64,000 bases of DNA from Rugamonas aquatica (GCF_009380215.1 NZ_WHUG01000002.1:744001-808000), one strand, 5' to 3'. Shown: positions 38,389 through 48,646, counted from the stretch's first letter. Translations and numbers: made by a program. Notes: generated by a model from the letters alone, not told the origin.

Positions 38389-40373
38389 TGGCTAGTCATC
38401 TGAAGAATTTGGGCCGCCGCGCCGCGCTGCCTGCCTTGTTGGCCGTCGCCCTGGGCGGCTGTGCCGGACAAATGGCCTATCGCGATGGCCGCGACCTGAT
38501 CGCCAAGGACCAGATCGAAGCTGGCCTGCTCAAATACCAGGAGGCCGTGAAGGCGGAACCGGGCAACGCCCAGTACCGCTCGGCCTTCCTGCTGGAGCGC
38601 GACCGCGCCGCGCTGCGCTTCCTCGACCAGGCCGAGCGCCTGCAGGACGAGGGCAAGCAGGATCAGGCGGCGCAGCTGTTCCGCCGCGTGCTGGCGCTGG
38701 ACCCGCTCAACGAACGCGCCCGCGCCGGCATGCGCGCGCTGGAGCGCGACGACCGCCAGGCCAAGCTGCTGGCGGCCGCCGGCGCACACGCCAACAAGGG
38801 CGAGTACGAGCTGGCCAAGCAGAAGCTGAATGCGATGCTGATCGAGAACCCGACCAACGACAAGGCGCGCCAGATGCTGCGCGAAGTGACGGAGAAGCTG
38901 GCGCCTGCGGCGGCGGAACCCGGCCTGGCGAAAACCTACAAGCAGCCGATCTCGATCGAGTTCCGCGACGCGCCGCTGAAGCAGGTGTTCGAAGTGATCT
39001 CGCGCCGCTCCGGCCTGAACTTCGTGTTCGACAAGGACGTCAAGACCGACCAGCGCACCACCGTGCTGCTGAAGAACAGCACTGTCGAATCGGCGATCTA
39101 CTATCTGCTGCTGACCAATCAGCTGGAGCAGCAGGTGATGGATGCGAACACCATCCTGATCTACCCGAACGTGGCGGCCAAGCTGAAGGAATACCAGGAG
39201 ATGACGGTCAAGACCTTCTTCCTGGCGAACGCCGAGGCCAAGCTGGTGGCCAATACGCTCAAGACCATCCTGAAGTCGCGCGATGTGGTGGTCGATGAAA
39301 AGCTCAACCTGCTGATCGTGCGCGACAGCCCGGAAGCGATCCGCCTGGCCGAGAAGCTGGTGGCGCTGCAGGACGCGCCGGAAGCGGAAGTGATGCTGGA
39401 GGTGGAGATCCTGGAGGTCAAGAAGGGCAGCGTGATGGACCTGGGTGTCGTGTGGCCGACCGGTGTCGGCCTGACGCCGCTGTCGACCTCGGGCGGCACC
39501 GGCATCACCATCCGCGACTTGAACAACCTGAACCAGCGCACCATCGGCGTGACCGGCATTGCGCTCGGCGTCAACGCCAACAAGAACGATACGGATTCCA
39601 ACCTGCTGGCCAATCCGCGCATCCGCGTGCGCAACAAGGAAAAGGCCAAGATCGTCATCGGCGACAAGCTGCCGGTGATTACCACCACCGTGTCTTCGGG
39701 CATAGGCGGCTTCGCCAGCGACAACGTCACCTACGTCGATGTCGGCCTGACGCTGAACGTCGAGCCCACCGTCTACCTGAACGACGAGGTGGCGATCCGC
39801 GTGCAGCTGGAGGTCAGCAACCTGACCGGCACCATCACCACCAAGAGCGGCGGCACGGCTTACCAGATCGGCACGCGCCAGGCCACCACCATGCTGCAGC
39901 TGAAGGATGGCGAGAACCAGGTGCTGGCCGGCCTGATCAACAACGAGGAACGCGGCACCGCCAACCACGTGCCGGGCGCGGGCGACCTGCCCATCGTCGG
40001 CCGCCTGTTCGGCAGCAAGCGTGACGACAACCAGAAGACCGAGATCGTGCTGTCGATCACGCCGCACCTGATCCGCAATGTGCAGCGTCCGGAAGCGTCG
40101 GCGTCGGAGTTCTCGGCCGGTACCGAGGCCAGCTTCCGCCGCCGTCCCGACATGACTGCGCGTCCTGCCGTGGCGATGCCGCCGCCGCCGGGCGCCTTGC
40201 CGCCGCCTGCGGGCGTGCAGACGGCGCCGGTGCACCAGTCGCCGGTGCAGGCGATGCCGCTGTCGCAGGGCCAGCCGGCGCCGTTGCCGCCGTCGCAGGG
40301 ACAACAGCCGCAGCCGGTGCTGCTGCCGCCGCCGGAAATTGAGCCTGCGACGATCCCGCCGGTGCAGCAGTAA
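38388..40373 (+). CDS. gspD: Secretin GspD/PilQ/MshL-like with N-terminal TPR region, lipoprotein
   Basis: 661 residues. The lipobox LALGGC-like segment (AVALGGC, Cys25) predicts an outer-membrane lipoprotein that may not need a separate pilotin. Residues about 30-175 are helical TPR-like repeats ([37 protein letters not shown]). An STN/N0 domain ([20 protein letters not shown]) and N1-type domain follow. The secretin core (about 340-565) has [22 protein letters not shown] text, [19 protein letters not shown] and [17 protein letters not shown] Pro/Gln-rich tail of about 90 residues ends the protein. It forms the outer-membrane channel. Confidence 0.9.
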   Translation: MASHLKNLGRRAALPALLAVALGGCAGQMAYRDGRDLIAKDQIEAGLLKYQEAVKAEPGNAQYRSAFLLERDRAALRFLDQAERLQDEGKQDQAAQLFRRVLALDPLNERARAGMRALERDDRQAKLLAAAGAHANKGEYELAKQKLNAMLIENPTNDKARQMLREVTEKLAPAAAEPGLAKTYKQPISIEFRDAPLKQVFEVISRRSGLNFVFDKDVKTDQRTTVLLKNSTVESAIYYLLLTNQLEQQVMDANTILIYPNVAAKLKEYQEMTVKTFFLANAEAKLVANTLKTILKSRDVVVDEKLNLLIVRDSPEAIRLAEKLVALQDAPEAEVMLEVEILEVKKGSVMDLGVVWPTGVGLTPLSTSGGTGITIRDLNNLNQRTIGVTGIALGVNANKNDTDSNLLANPRIRVRNKEKAKIVIGDKLPVITTTVSSGIGGFASDNVTYVDVGLTLNVEPTVYLNDEVAIRVQLEVSNLTGTITTKSGGTAYQIGTRQATTMLQLKDGENQVLAGLINNEERGTANHVPGAGDLPIVGRLFGSKRDDNQKTEIVLSITPHLIRNVQRPEASASEFSAGTEASFRRRPDMTARPAVAMPPPPGALPPPAGVQTAPVHQSPVQAMPLSQGQPAPLPPSQGQQPQPVLLPPPEIEPATIPPVQQ

Positions 40374-40377
40374 GCAC

Positions 40378-40854
40378 ATGATGAAGCGCGTCCGCGGGTT
40401 CACGCTGATCGAGCTGCTGGTGACGCTGGCCATCCTCGGCCTGCTCAGCGCGCTCGTGGTGCCGACCGCCCATGTGGTGGTGCAGCGCCGCCAGGAGCAG
40501 GAGCTGCGCGAGGGGTTGCATCAGATCCGCCACGCGCTGGACGCGTACAAGCTGGCCTACGACCAGGGCCGCATCGCCAAGTCGCTGGCGTCCACCGGCT
40601 ACCCGAAGACGCTGGATCTGCTGGTGGAGGGCGTGCCGGATTTGCAGAATCCCAAGCACATCAAGATGTACTTCCTGCGCCGGGTGCCGCGCGATCCGTT
40701 CAACCCGGATGCGTCGCTGGGCGAATCGCAGACCTGGGGCAAGCGCAGCTACGCCAGCGATGCCGACCAGCCCAGGGAGGGCGAGGATGTCTACGATGTC
40801 TACAGCCTGAGCGACAAGACCGGCCTGAACGGTGTGCCGTATAGAAAATGGTGA
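40378..40854 (+). CDS. GspG-like pseudopilin, second copy
   Basis: 158 residues. Short leader MMKRVRG, then [20 protein letters not shown] with Phe1 and Glu5. The globular part ([40 protein letters not shown], ending [18 protein letters not shown]) is GspG-like but has its own insertions. The start is ATG 40378, five bases after the secretin stop, or ATG 40381. It overlaps the next gene by seven bases. Role: additional or minor pseudopilin. Confidence 0.82.
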   Translation: MMKRVRGFTLIELLVTLAILGLLSALVVPTAHVVVQRRQEQELREGLHQIRHALDAYKLAYDQGRIAKSLASTGYPKTLDLLVEGVPDLQNPKHIKMYFLRRVPRDPFNPDASLGESQTWGKRSYASDADQPREGEDVYDVYSLSDKTGLNGVPYRKW

Positions 40855-41228
40855 AGATGAAAACCAAGGGATTCACGCTGATCGAGCTGCTGGTGGTGCT
40901 GGGCATCATCGCCTTGCTGTTGACGCTGGCCGTGCCGCGCTATTTTCCCAGCGTCGACAAGTCCAAGGAGATCGTGCTGGCCGATAATCTGCGCAATGTG
41001 CGGCAGGTGCTGGATCAATACTATGGCGATACCGGCCGCTATCCGGACACGCTGGAGCAGCTGGTGGATAAGAAGTATCTGCGCGCGATGCCGGTCGATC
41101 CGATCACCGAGAGCGATAGCACGTGGATCATCGTGCCGCCGGAGGATGTCGCCAAGGGCGGGGTCTACAACATCAAGAGCGGCGCTCCCGGCACCGACCG
41201 CAGCGGCAAACCTTATTCCGACTGGTGA
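40848..41228 (+). CDS. GspG-like pseudopilin, third copy
   Basis: 126 residues. MVKMKTKG leader, then [20 protein letters not shown] with Glu5. The short globular domain has [37 protein letters not shown] and the end [20 protein letters not shown], the calcium-loop region typical of GspG. Shorter than the other two. The stop overlaps the next start (TGATG). Confidence 0.84.
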   Translation: MVKMKTKGFTLIELLVVLGIIALLLTLAVPRYFPSVDKSKEIVLADNLRNVRQVLDQYYGDTGRYPDTLEQLVDKKYLRAMPVDPITESDSTWIIVPPEDVAKGGVYNIKSGAPGTDRSGKPYSDW

Positions 41229-41902
41229 TGCGTGCTTCGCGCCCTGGCCGCAGCGGCGGCTTTACCTATCTGAGCCTGATTATCCTGCTGGCGATCGTCG
41301 GGCTGGTGACGGCCTCGGCATTGAAGCTGGGCTCGGTGGTGCAGCGCAGCCGGGCGGAGATGGAATTGCTCGATATCGGCGCCGCCTTCAGCGACGCCTT
41401 GAAGAGCTATGCCGACGCCACGCCGGCCGGCCAGCCGCCGCAACCGCCGTCGTTGAAGGAATTGCTGAAAGATCCGCGCTTTCCCGGCACCCGCCGCCAC
41501 CTGCGCAAGATTTTTGTCGATCCGATGACCGGCAAGGCGGAGTGGGGCATCCAGTATCTGAGCGAGAAGGTCGGGGTGCTGGCGGTGTACAGCCTGTCCG
41601 ACGCCAAGCCGGTGAAAGTAGGAAACTTTCCCTCCCGCTTTACGGGATTTGAAGGCAAGAATCATATTTCAGACTGGAAGTTTTCGATGACTCTGGCGGG
41701 GGCGGCGCCGTCTGAAATGACCGGACCGGCTCCGCGTGTCACCGCGCCTGTACCTGGAGTACAGCAACCCCCACCACCGCCATCTCCGGCAGCGCCTAAC
41801 CCGCCGGTGGAGGCTCCGGTGAGTCCGCCGCAGGAGCCGGAGGCGCCGCCGACTCCTGATGAGCCCGCACACTCCGAACCGCCCCCAATCCCGCAAGAAT
41901 AG
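41228..41902 (+). CDS. Atypical pseudopilin lacking Glu5, with Pro-rich C-terminal tail
   Basis: 224 residues from ATG 41228; upstream codons of the open frame lie inside the previous gene. The leader [11 protein letters not shown] is followed by FTYLSLIILLAIVGLVTASA. The peptidase Gly-Phe junction is kept, but position 5 is Ser instead of Glu. In type II systems only the tip subunit GspK lacks Glu5 (family knowledge). The middle resembles GspG-type domains (DPRFPGTRRHLRKIFVDPMT, EWGIQYLSEKVGVLAVYSLS). The last ~55 residues are Pro/Ala/Glu-rich (QQPPPPPSPAAPNPP). It may cap the pseudopilus (inference). Confidence 0.78.
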   Translation: MRASRPGRSGGFTYLSLIILLAIVGLVTASALKLGSVVQRSRAEMELLDIGAAFSDALKSYADATPAGQPPQPPSLKELLKDPRFPGTRRHLRKIFVDPMTGKAEWGIQYLSEKVGVLAVYSLSDAKPVKVGNFPSRFTGFEGKNHISDWKFSMTLAGAAPSEMTGPAPRVTAPVPGVQQPPPPPSPAAPNPPVEAPVSPPQEPEAPPTPDEPAHSEPPPIPQE

Positions 41903-41983
41903 CGGCTTGGAAGCCACACTTTTGAATTTCTTTCTCTCAAATTGTCACTTTTTTTGTTCAAAAGCGCGGCAATTTCCCCGTTA

Positions 41984-42000
41984 TTTTCACAGGGTGAAAA
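41984..42000. promoter_or_regulatory. Small palindrome TTTTCAC-AGG-GTGAAAA with nearby AT-rich promoter-like DNA
   Basis: Seven-base arms with a three-base loop in the 241-base gap between the secretion operon and the PEP-CTERM gene at 42144. TTCACA (41986-41991) and CATAAT (42107-42112 is too far; the near copy is at 42007-42012) are spaced 15 bases, slightly short for sigma-70. A weak sigma-54-like TGGC/GC pair is at 42101-42115. Promoter type undecided. Confidence 0.35.
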
Positions 42001-42143
42001 AGATTGCATAATAGAAATGAAAAGTGGAAAAATTACAATGCGGATTGATATTCTTATGTTATTATTCTTCCCGAAGTACTCCTATTAACTACACGGTGGT
42101 TGGCGAAAGCGCAGCCACAATTCGTTTGATTAAGGAAAATCAC

Positions 42144-42635
42144 ATGAAATTGAAATCTTTCGTTGCTGGCGCTCTGCTGGCCGCCGCTTCGGTTAGCGCA
42201 TTTGCAGCTGATCAGCTGAACATTCCGGTGACCCTGGGCGTTGCTACGGGCTTCTCGGGTCTGTCGCTGCCAGGCGATGGCCTGCTGTCCGGCGGTTCGG
42301 ATGTTCTGTCGTTCACCGGTCTGGCTGCTGGCCTGTACAACGTTCAGCTGAACTACAGCGCAACCAACGTGAACATCCAAACCGCTAGCCTGAATGGCCA
42401 AGCACCAGTGTTCATCTGGGGCAGCCCTTTCGCCAGCCTGGGTTCGTTCCAAGTCAGCGCTAACTCGCCATTCACCCTGACCCTGGGTGGCACGCCAACC
42501 AGCGCTTCGTCGGCGTTCTACAACGGTTCGATCACCGTGACCGCCGTACCAGAACCAGAAACCTACGGCATGCTGCTGGGCGGCCTGGCACTGCTGGGTG
42601 TTGTTGCTCGTCGCAAAGCAAAAAAAGCAGCCTAA
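42144..42635 (+). CDS. PEP-CTERM protein with highly-expressed codon profile
   Basis: 163 residues. Signal peptide MKLKSFVAGALLAAASVSAFA. The small mature domain is Gly/Ser/Asn-rich, predicted beta, without catalytic motifs. The end VPEPETYGMLLGGLALLGVV plus ARRKAKKAA is a PEP-CTERM signal. Codons are GTT, GCT, CGT and CCA-rich, like rpsT and unlike the GCC/GTC-rich neighbours, which suggests strong expression. TAAGGA ribosome site. It lies directly after the secretion operon and has its own promoter space and a perfect terminator. Probably an abundant surface or matrix protein (inference). Confidence 0.88.
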   Translation: MKLKSFVAGALLAAASVSAFAADQLNIPVTLGVATGFSGLSLPGDGLLSGGSDVLSFTGLAAGLYNVQLNYSATNVNIQTASLNGQAPVFIWGSPFASLGSFQVSANSPFTLTLGGTPTSASSAFYNGSITVTAVPEPETYGMLLGGLALLGVVARRKAKKAA

Positions 42636-42646
42636 GTTTTAGCTGT

Positions 42647-42684
42647 GACGTAAAAAAACCCGCCTTGGCGGGTTTTTTTACGTC
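42647..42684. terminator. Bidirectional terminator between PEP-CTERM gene and murJ
   Basis: GACG, T, seven As and CCCGCC (42647-42664) form a perfect 18-base inverted repeat with 42667-42684 around a TT loop. The A and T runs on both sides serve both strands, ending the plus-strand PEP-CTERM and the minus-strand murJ transcripts. Confidence 0.95.
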
Positions 42685-42696
42685 TGATGTTTTGGC

Positions 42697-44247
42697 TCAG
42701 CGCGCCGTGCGCTTGATGTCGCGCAGGCGGAAGCCCATGGCGAACAGCGCGGCGAAGTAGACCGCGCCGCAGACGCCGATCAACAGCATCAGCGCACCCA
42801 CCCGCAGCAGCGTGTGGTGTTGCAGGCCCAGCCAGTCCACCTGCTGCGCGCCGTACCAGGCGGCGCCGCCCATCAGCACGCACGCCACCACCAGCTTGAC
42901 GCAGAACAGCGGCCAGCCCGGCTTGGGCTGGTAAATGCCGCGCTTGCGCAGGCCGGTGTACAGGAAGGCTGCGTTGATGCAGGCGCCCATGCCGATCGAC
43001 AGCGCCAGGCCGGCCACCTGGATGTAAGGCACGAAAATCCAGTTCATCAATTGCGTGGCCACCAGCACGCCGATGGCGATCTTGACCGGGGTGCGGATGT
43101 CCTGGCGCGCGTAGAACGCCGGGGCCAGCGTCTTGACCAGGATAATGCCCAGCAGGCCGGCGCTGTAAGCGATCAGCGGACGGGCGGACTGGGTGGCCGC
43201 CTCGTCGGTGAATTTACCGTAGTGGAAGAGGGTGGCGATCAGGGGCTCGGCCAGCGCGGCCATGCCCACCGCCGCCGGCAGCGCCAGCAGGAAGGTCAGG
43301 CGCAGGCCCCAGTCCAGCAAGTCGGAATATTCCTGCGGGTCGCCGTCGGCCTGGGCCTTTGACAGGCTGGGCAGCAAGATCGTGCCCAGCGCCACGCCCA
43401 GCAGCGCGGTCGGGAATTCCATCAGACGGTCGGCGTAGGATAGCCAGGAAATGCTGCCCTCGGCCAGGCGCGAGGCGATGCTGGTGTTGATCATCAGGCT
43501 GATTTGCGCGGCCGACACGGCAAACACGGCCGGGCCCATCTTCTTCAGCACGCGGCGCACGCCCGGATCGCCGAGGCCGGCCGCCGGGTTCCACGACAGC
43601 GTCGGCAGCATGCCGATCTTGATCAGCGCCGGGATCTGTATCGCCACCTGCAGGATGCCGCCGACGAACACGGCGATCGCCATGGCGTAGATGGGCTGCG
43701 CCATGTGCGCTTGCAGGAACACCGAGGCGGCGATGAAGGACAGGTTCAGCAGCACCGGCGTGAAGGCCGGGATCTTGAACTGGCGCCAGGTGTTGAGCAC
43801 GCCGCCGGCCAGCGCGACGAAGGCCATGAAGCTAATATAAGGGAACATCAGCCGGGTCATCCAGACGGCGGCGTCGAAGGCGCCGGGCTGTTTGTCCAGG
43901 CCGGTGGCGATGAGGTAAACAAACAACGGTGCGCCGATGATGCCGAGCGCGCTGACGAACAGCGTGGACCATACCAGCGTGTTGGCGACATGGTCGGTCA
44001 GCGTCTTGCTGGCCTCCTGGCCGTGCTGGTTTTTATATTCCGACAATATCGGCACGAAGGCCTGGGAAAATGCGCCTTCGGCGAACAGGCGGCGCAGCAG
44101 GTTGGGGATGCGGAACGCGACGATGAAAGCGTCCGTGTAGGCGCCGGCGCCGAAGGCCCGGGCAAACAAGGTTTCACGCAATAATCCGGTAACGCGGGAC
44201 AGCATGGTCATGCTGGAGATGGCGGCTAGAGTTTTAAGCAAGTTCAT
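42697..44247 (-). CDS. murJ: Lipid II flippase MurJ
   Basis: 516 residues, about 14 hydrophobic helices. MNLLKTLAAISSMTMLSRVTGLLRE and FARAFGAGAYTDAFIVAFRIPNLLRRLFAEGAFSQAFVP are the MurJ/MviN hallmark N-terminus with its essential Arg residues. It moves lipid II to the periplasm for peptidoglycan synthesis. Divergent from rpsT, the usual betaproteobacterial arrangement. No ribosome site is at the normal distance from ATG 44247, but a minus-strand TATAAT at 44261-44256 lies only nine bases upstream, so a near-leaderless mRNA is possible. Confidence 0.95.
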   Translation of the reverse strand: MNLLKTLAAISSMTMLSRVTGLLRETLFARAFGAGAYTDAFIVAFRIPNLLRRLFAEGAFSQAFVPILSEYKNQHGQEASKTLTDHVANTLVWSTLFVSALGIIGAPLFVYLIATGLDKQPGAFDAAVWMTRLMFPYISFMAFVALAGGVLNTWRQFKIPAFTPVLLNLSFIAASVFLQAHMAQPIYAMAIAVFVGGILQVAIQIPALIKIGMLPTLSWNPAAGLGDPGVRRVLKKMGPAVFAVSAAQISLMINTSIASRLAEGSISWLSYADRLMEFPTALLGVALGTILLPSLSKAQADGDPQEYSDLLDWGLRLTFLLALPAAVGMAALAEPLIATLFHYGKFTDEAATQSARPLIAYSAGLLGIILVKTLAPAFYARQDIRTPVKIAIGVLVATQLMNWIFVPYIQVAGLALSIGMGACINAAFLYTGLRKRGIYQPKPGWPLFCVKLVVACVLMGGAAWYGAQQVDWLGLQHHTLLRVGALMLLIGVCGAVYFAALFAMGFRLRDIKRTAR

Positions 44248-44262
44248 GGGGCATGATTATAG

Positions 44263-44291
44263 TTGCTCCTGACAGAAAACATCGCTATAAT
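44263..44291 (+). promoter_or_regulatory. rpsT sigma-70 promoter
   Basis: TTGCTC (44263-44268), 17 bases, perfect TATAAT (44286-44291). The predicted start near 44298 gives a leader of about 140 bases before rpsT. Confidence 0.7.
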
Positions 44292-44301
44292 CGCAGGCTG
44301 T

Positions 44302-44410
44302 ACAGAATTCTGTTACGCAGACACTAATGTTTGGCAGGCAGTAGTTTGACTCACATGGTTCGGCAGACGCACTGAACGCACCTGTTTGGCAAACAATAAT
44401 GTTTGCAAAC
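44302..44410 (+). repeat. Repeat-rich rpsT leader
   Basis: Contains the palindrome ACAGAATTCTGT (44302-44313) and three related units: TGTTTGGCA (44328-44336), TGTTTG-G-CAAACA (44383-44395, itself a hairpin) and TGTTTGCAAAC (44400-44410). They lie between the promoter and the S20 start, a place where feedback regulation by S20 or mRNA decay control could act (inference). Confidence 0.5.
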
Positions 44411-44438
44411 GCACCTTTACCCTGTTTTAGGAAATTCC

Positions 44439-44705
44439 ATGGCAAATACCGCACAAGCGCGTAAGCGCGCTCGTCAAGCAGTTAAGCAAAACGCTCACAA
44501 CTCGTCCCAGCGTTCGACCCTGCGCACCGCTATCAAAGCAGTTCGCAAAGCGATCCAGGGCGGCGACAAAGCTGCTGCGACCGCAATCTTCCAATCGTCC
44601 GTGTCGACCATCGACAGCATCGCCGACAAGAAGATCATTCACAAAAACAAGGCAGCTCGCCATAAGAGCCGTCTGGCAGCTGCTCTGAAAGCACTGTCCG
44701 CTTAA
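44439..44705 (+). CDS. rpsT: 30S ribosomal protein S20
   Basis: 88 residues, the normal size. [20 protein letters not shown] and [21 protein letters not shown] are the conserved ends of S20, a basic helical-bundle protein that binds 16S rRNA early in 30S assembly. ATG 44439 is preceded by TTTTAGGAAATTCC with AGGA at a good distance. Codons are of the highly expressed type. Divergent from murJ; terminator follows. Confidence 0.98.
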   Translation: MANTAQARKRARQAVKQNAHNSSQRSTLRTAIKAVRKAIQGGDKAAATAIFQSSVSTIDSIADKKIIHKNKAARHKSRLAAALKALSA

Positions 44706-44729
44706 TTCCCTTCCGGGATTTAAAGCAAG

Positions 44730-44764
44730 AACCCGCCTGGCCTCTGGTCAGCGCGGGTTTTTTC
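44730..44764 (+). terminator. Rho-independent terminator after rpsT
   Basis: AACCCGC (44730-44736) pairs with GCGGGTT (44753-44759), with a partly paired CTGGCC...GGTCAG inner stem and a run of Ts. Confidence 0.88.
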
Positions 44765-44777
44765 GCATGCGTAGACG

Positions 44778-44804
44778 TAAAAAAAGCCGGCGCATGGCCG
44801 GCTT
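44778..44804 (-). terminator. Terminator of the Ala/Ser/Lys-rich small gene
   Basis: Read on the minus strand, AAGCCGGC and GCCGGCTT (44804-44797 with 44791-44784) pair around a five-base loop, followed by seven Ts (44785-44778 region). Confidence 0.88.
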
Positions 44805-44820
44805 GCCTGGAGTGCGGCGA

Positions 44821-45042
44821 TTACTTGGCTGGCATCGAAGCCGAGGCCGAAGCTTCAGCCGAGGCGGCTTTCTTGGCTTTTTTGGCTTTCTTGGCTTTAG
44901 GAGCGGAAGCGTCGGCCGAAGCGGACGCCGATGCCATCGGGGCAGAAGCCATGGCCGAAGCGGAGGCCGAGGCCGATGGTGCTGCGGCGAAAGCGGAGGC
45001 GGCAAACAGGGAAGCAACCAGGGCAGCGATGATCTTGGACAT
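44821..45042 (-). CDS. Small secreted Ala/Ser/Lys-rich protein
   Basis: 73 residues. Signal peptide MSKIIAALVASLFAASAFA, cleavage after AFA. The mature ~54 residues are almost only Ala, Ser, Met, Pro, Lys: repeated A-S-A-S units, a central KAKKAKKAKKA block, then SAEASASASMPAK. Low complexity with no known domain. A good AAGGAAATC ribosome site and its own terminator support a real gene. A 16-base palindrome lies 44 bases upstream. It could be a histone-H1-like or antimicrobial-type basic peptide; this is speculation. Confidence 0.72.
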   Translation of the reverse strand: MSKIIAALVASLFAASAFAAAPSASASASAMASAPMASASASADASAPKAKKAKKAKKAASAEASASASMPAK

Positions 45043-45085
45043 GATGATTTCCTTTGGCAGAGATTTAACCAGCTAAAAAAAACGA

Positions 45086-45101
45086 AGATTCATATGAATC
45101 T
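45086..45101. promoter_or_regulatory. 16-base palindrome AGATTCATATGAATCT
   Basis: Perfect two-fold symmetry, no spacer, 44 bases upstream of the start codon of the Ala/Ser/Lys-rich gene. Candidate operator; no T tract. Confidence 0.5.
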
Positions 45102-45178
45102 AGCTCATTAACGCCGCCCGAAAATTTCCAGTTGACACAAAACGCGCAATTTTCCGGAATTTTATTTGCTGCAACGCA

Positions 45179-45742
45179 TCATTGGCCGGCCACATCCTTG
45201 GCCGACACTTCCATCCATTCCCCCGGCATCAGCGGATGCGTGGCCAGCGAGATCGCGCCGATGGCGCTGCGCACCAGCCGCAGCGTCGGCAGGCCGACGG
45301 CCGCCGTCATGCGCCGCACCTGGCGGTTCTTGCCTTCCTGAAGTGTGATCGCCAGCCAGCTGGTCGGCTGCTCGGCGCGGCTGCGGATGGGCGGATTGCG
45401 CGGCCACAGCCATTCCGGTTCGGCGATCCGTACCGCCTTGCACGGCTTGGTGACGAAGTCGCCCAGGTCCAGCGGCGCCTGCAGCCGGGCCAGACTGTCG
45501 GCGTCCGGCACGCCGTCCACCTGCACCAGGTAGACCTTGGCTTCCTTGTGGTCGGGGTGGGCGATGGTGTGCTGCAACTTGCCGTCGTCGGTCAGCAGCA
45601 TCAAGCCTTCGCTGTCGGCGTCGAGGCGGCCGGCAGGGTAGATGTTCGGGATCTTCAGATGGTCGGCCAGCGTGGCGCGGCCGTCCTGCGGGGAGAACTG
45701 GCACAGCACCTGGAAAGGTTTATTAAATAGAATGAGGGACAT
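45179..45742 (-). CDS. rRNA pseudouridine synthase, RsuA/RluE-like
   Basis: 187 residues. LILFNKPFQVLCQFSPQDGR start, catalytic-Asp motif YPAGRLDADSEGLMLLTDDG, VYLVQVDG and the GKNRQVRRMTAAVGLPTLRL end are those of the RsuA/RluB/E/F family. Lack of an N-terminal S4 domain and short length point to RluE, which modifies U2457 of 23S rRNA, though this is by family analogy. Stands alone between two small transcription units. Confidence 0.88.
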   Translation of the reverse strand: MSLILFNKPFQVLCQFSPQDGRATLADHLKIPNIYPAGRLDADSEGLMLLTDDGKLQHTIAHPDHKEAKVYLVQVDGVPDADSLARLQAPLDLGDFVTKPCKAVRIAEPEWLWPRNPPIRSRAEQPTSWLAITLQEGKNRQVRRMTAAVGLPTLRLVRSAIGAISLATHPLMPGEWMEVSAKDVAGQ

Positions 45743-45837
45743 ACTTCACTTAAGTTGATTTTGGTGTAGGCTTGTCAGCCTGCCATGGAAAACCGTGGCG
45801 CCTACTAAAATACTGGTGCATAATGGGAAACGCCTGT

Positions 45838-45861
45838 CTTATGTCTTATAGAAGACCTAAG
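45838..45861. repeat. Inverted repeat upstream of icd
   Basis: CTTATGTCTT (45838-45847), loop ATAG, AAGACCTAAG (45852-45861), nine of ten pairs. It lies about 80 bases before icd and may be part of its promoter or leader. No T run. Confidence 0.4.
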
Positions 45862-45940
45862 ATTCATGTGTTAAACTGGCAACAAATTCATGCTCCGTGA
45901 GCAGCCAGCTGCTTGCCGAGCGCCCACTTCGGAGAACACG

Positions 45941-47194
45941 ATGTATCAGCATATCAAAGTACCTGCCGACGGCCAAAAAATCACCGTCAACGCCGATTTT
46001 TCCCTGAATGTACCAGATAACCCTATCGTTCCCTACATCGAGGGCGATGGCACCGGTGTCGATATCAGCCCGGTCATGATCAAGGTGATCGACGCGGCGG
46101 TTGCCAAGGCCTACGCCGGCAAGCGCGCGATCCGCTGGATGGAAATCTTCGCCGGCGAAAAATCGACCACCGTGTACGGCCCGGACGTGTGGCTGCCGGA
46201 AGAAACCCTGACCGTGCTGAAGGATTACGTGGTGTCGATCAAGGGCCCGCTGACCACGCCGGTCGGCGGCGGCATCCGCTCGCTGAACGTGGCGCTGCGC
46301 CAGCAGCTGGACCTGTACGTCTGCCTGCGCCCGGTGCGCTACTTCACCGGCGTGCCATCGCCGGTCAAAGAGCCGGAGAAGACCGACATGGTGATCTTCC
46401 GCGAGAACTCGGAAGACATCTACGCCGGCATCGAATACCAGCAGGGTTCGGAAGGCGCGAAGAAACTGATCGACTTCCTGGTCAAGGAAATGGGCGTCAC
46501 CAAGATCCGCTTCCCGGAAACCTCGGGCCTGGGCATCAAGCCGGTGTCGATCGAAGGCACGCAGCGCCTGGTGCGCAAGGCGATCCAGTACGCGATCGAC
46601 AATGACAAGCCATCCGTGACCATTGTCCACAAGGGCAATATCATGAAGTACACCGAAGGCGGTTTCCGCGACTGGGCCTACGAACTGGCGCAGAAGGAAT
46701 TCGGCGCGCAGCTGATCGACGGCGGACCATGGTGCAAGTTCAAGAATCCCAAGACCGGCCGCGACATCACGATCAAGGATTCGATCGCTGACGCCTTCCT
46801 GCAACAGATCCTGCTGCGTCCGGCCGAGTACAGCGTGATCGCCACCCTGAACCTGAACGGCGACTACATCTCGGACGCGCTGGCGGCCCAGGTGGGCGGC
46901 ATCGGCATCGCGCCGGGCGCCAACCTGTCGGACTCGGTCGCGATGTTCGAAGCCACACACGGCACCGCGCCCAAGTACGCCGGCAAGGATTACGTCAACC
47001 CGGGCTCGTTGATCCTGTCCGCTGAAATGATGCTGCGCCACATGGGCTGGATCGAAGCGGCCGACCTGATCATCAAGGCGATGGAGAAGGCCATCGATTC
47101 GAAGCGCGTGACCTACGACTTCGCCCGCCTGATGGAAGGCGCGACCCAGGTGTCGTGCTCCGGCTTCGGCGACGTGATGATCGAACAGATGTAA
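45941..47194 (+). CDS. icd: NADP-dependent isocitrate dehydrogenase
   Basis: 417 residues, the size of the E. coli enzyme. [20 protein letters not shown] start, phosphorylation/substrate serine in [53 protein letters not shown] and the adenine-binding [21 protein letters not shown]-cycle oxidative decarboxylation of isocitrate, in the cytoplasm. GGAGAACACG precedes ATG 45941. Single-gene unit with a perfect terminator. Confidence 0.97.
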   Translation: MYQHIKVPADGQKITVNADFSLNVPDNPIVPYIEGDGTGVDISPVMIKVIDAAVAKAYAGKRAIRWMEIFAGEKSTTVYGPDVWLPEETLTVLKDYVVSIKGPLTTPVGGGIRSLNVALRQQLDLYVCLRPVRYFTGVPSPVKEPEKTDMVIFRENSEDIYAGIEYQQGSEGAKKLIDFLVKEMGVTKIRFPETSGLGIKPVSIEGTQRLVRKAIQYAIDNDKPSVTIVHKGNIMKYTEGGFRDWAYELAQKEFGAQLIDGGPWCKFKNPKTGRDITIKDSIADAFLQQILLRPAEYSVIATLNLNGDYISDALAAQVGGIGIAPGANLSDSVAMFEATHGTAPKYAGKDYVNPGSLILSAEMMLRHMGWIEAADLIIKAMEKAIDSKRVTYDFARLMEGATQVSCSGFGDVMIEQM

Positions 47195-47226
47195 GCCATG
47201 CGCGCCGGCCGTCGCCAGCGCACACC

Positions 47227-47261
47227 AGCCCCGCTCCCGCGATGGAGCGGGGCTTTTTTTT
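47227..47261 (+). terminator. Rho-independent terminator after icd
   Basis: AGCCCCGCTCC (47227-47237) pairs perfectly with GGAGCGGGGCT (47244-47254) around a six-base loop, followed by eight Ts. Confidence 0.96.
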
Positions 47262-47273
47262 GATGGAGCGATG

Positions 47274-48610
<1,337 letters not shown>

Positions 48611-48611
<1 letters not shown>

Positions 48612-48646
48612 TTGACGGGCAGCGCCTCCGGCGTTTGCCCGTCAAT
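48611..48646. terminator. Hairpin between convergent chrA and six-Cys peptide genes
   Basis: ATTGACGGGCA (48611-48621) pairs with TGCCCGTCAAT (48636-48646), and inside it CGCC pairs with GGCG. It overlaps the last base of chrA. No T tract on either side, so it may stabilise 3' ends rather than end transcription. Confidence 0.55.

Noticed and set aside
38352..40433. 693-codon minus-strand frame across the secretin gene
   Set aside because: Shadow; Arg/His/Gln/Val-rich with no family features.
44767..45111. Gly/Arg/Ser-rich plus-strand frame opposite the Ala/Ser/Lys-rich gene
   Set aside because: It runs through the terminator of the minus-strand gene and is explained by the reverse complement of its repeats.
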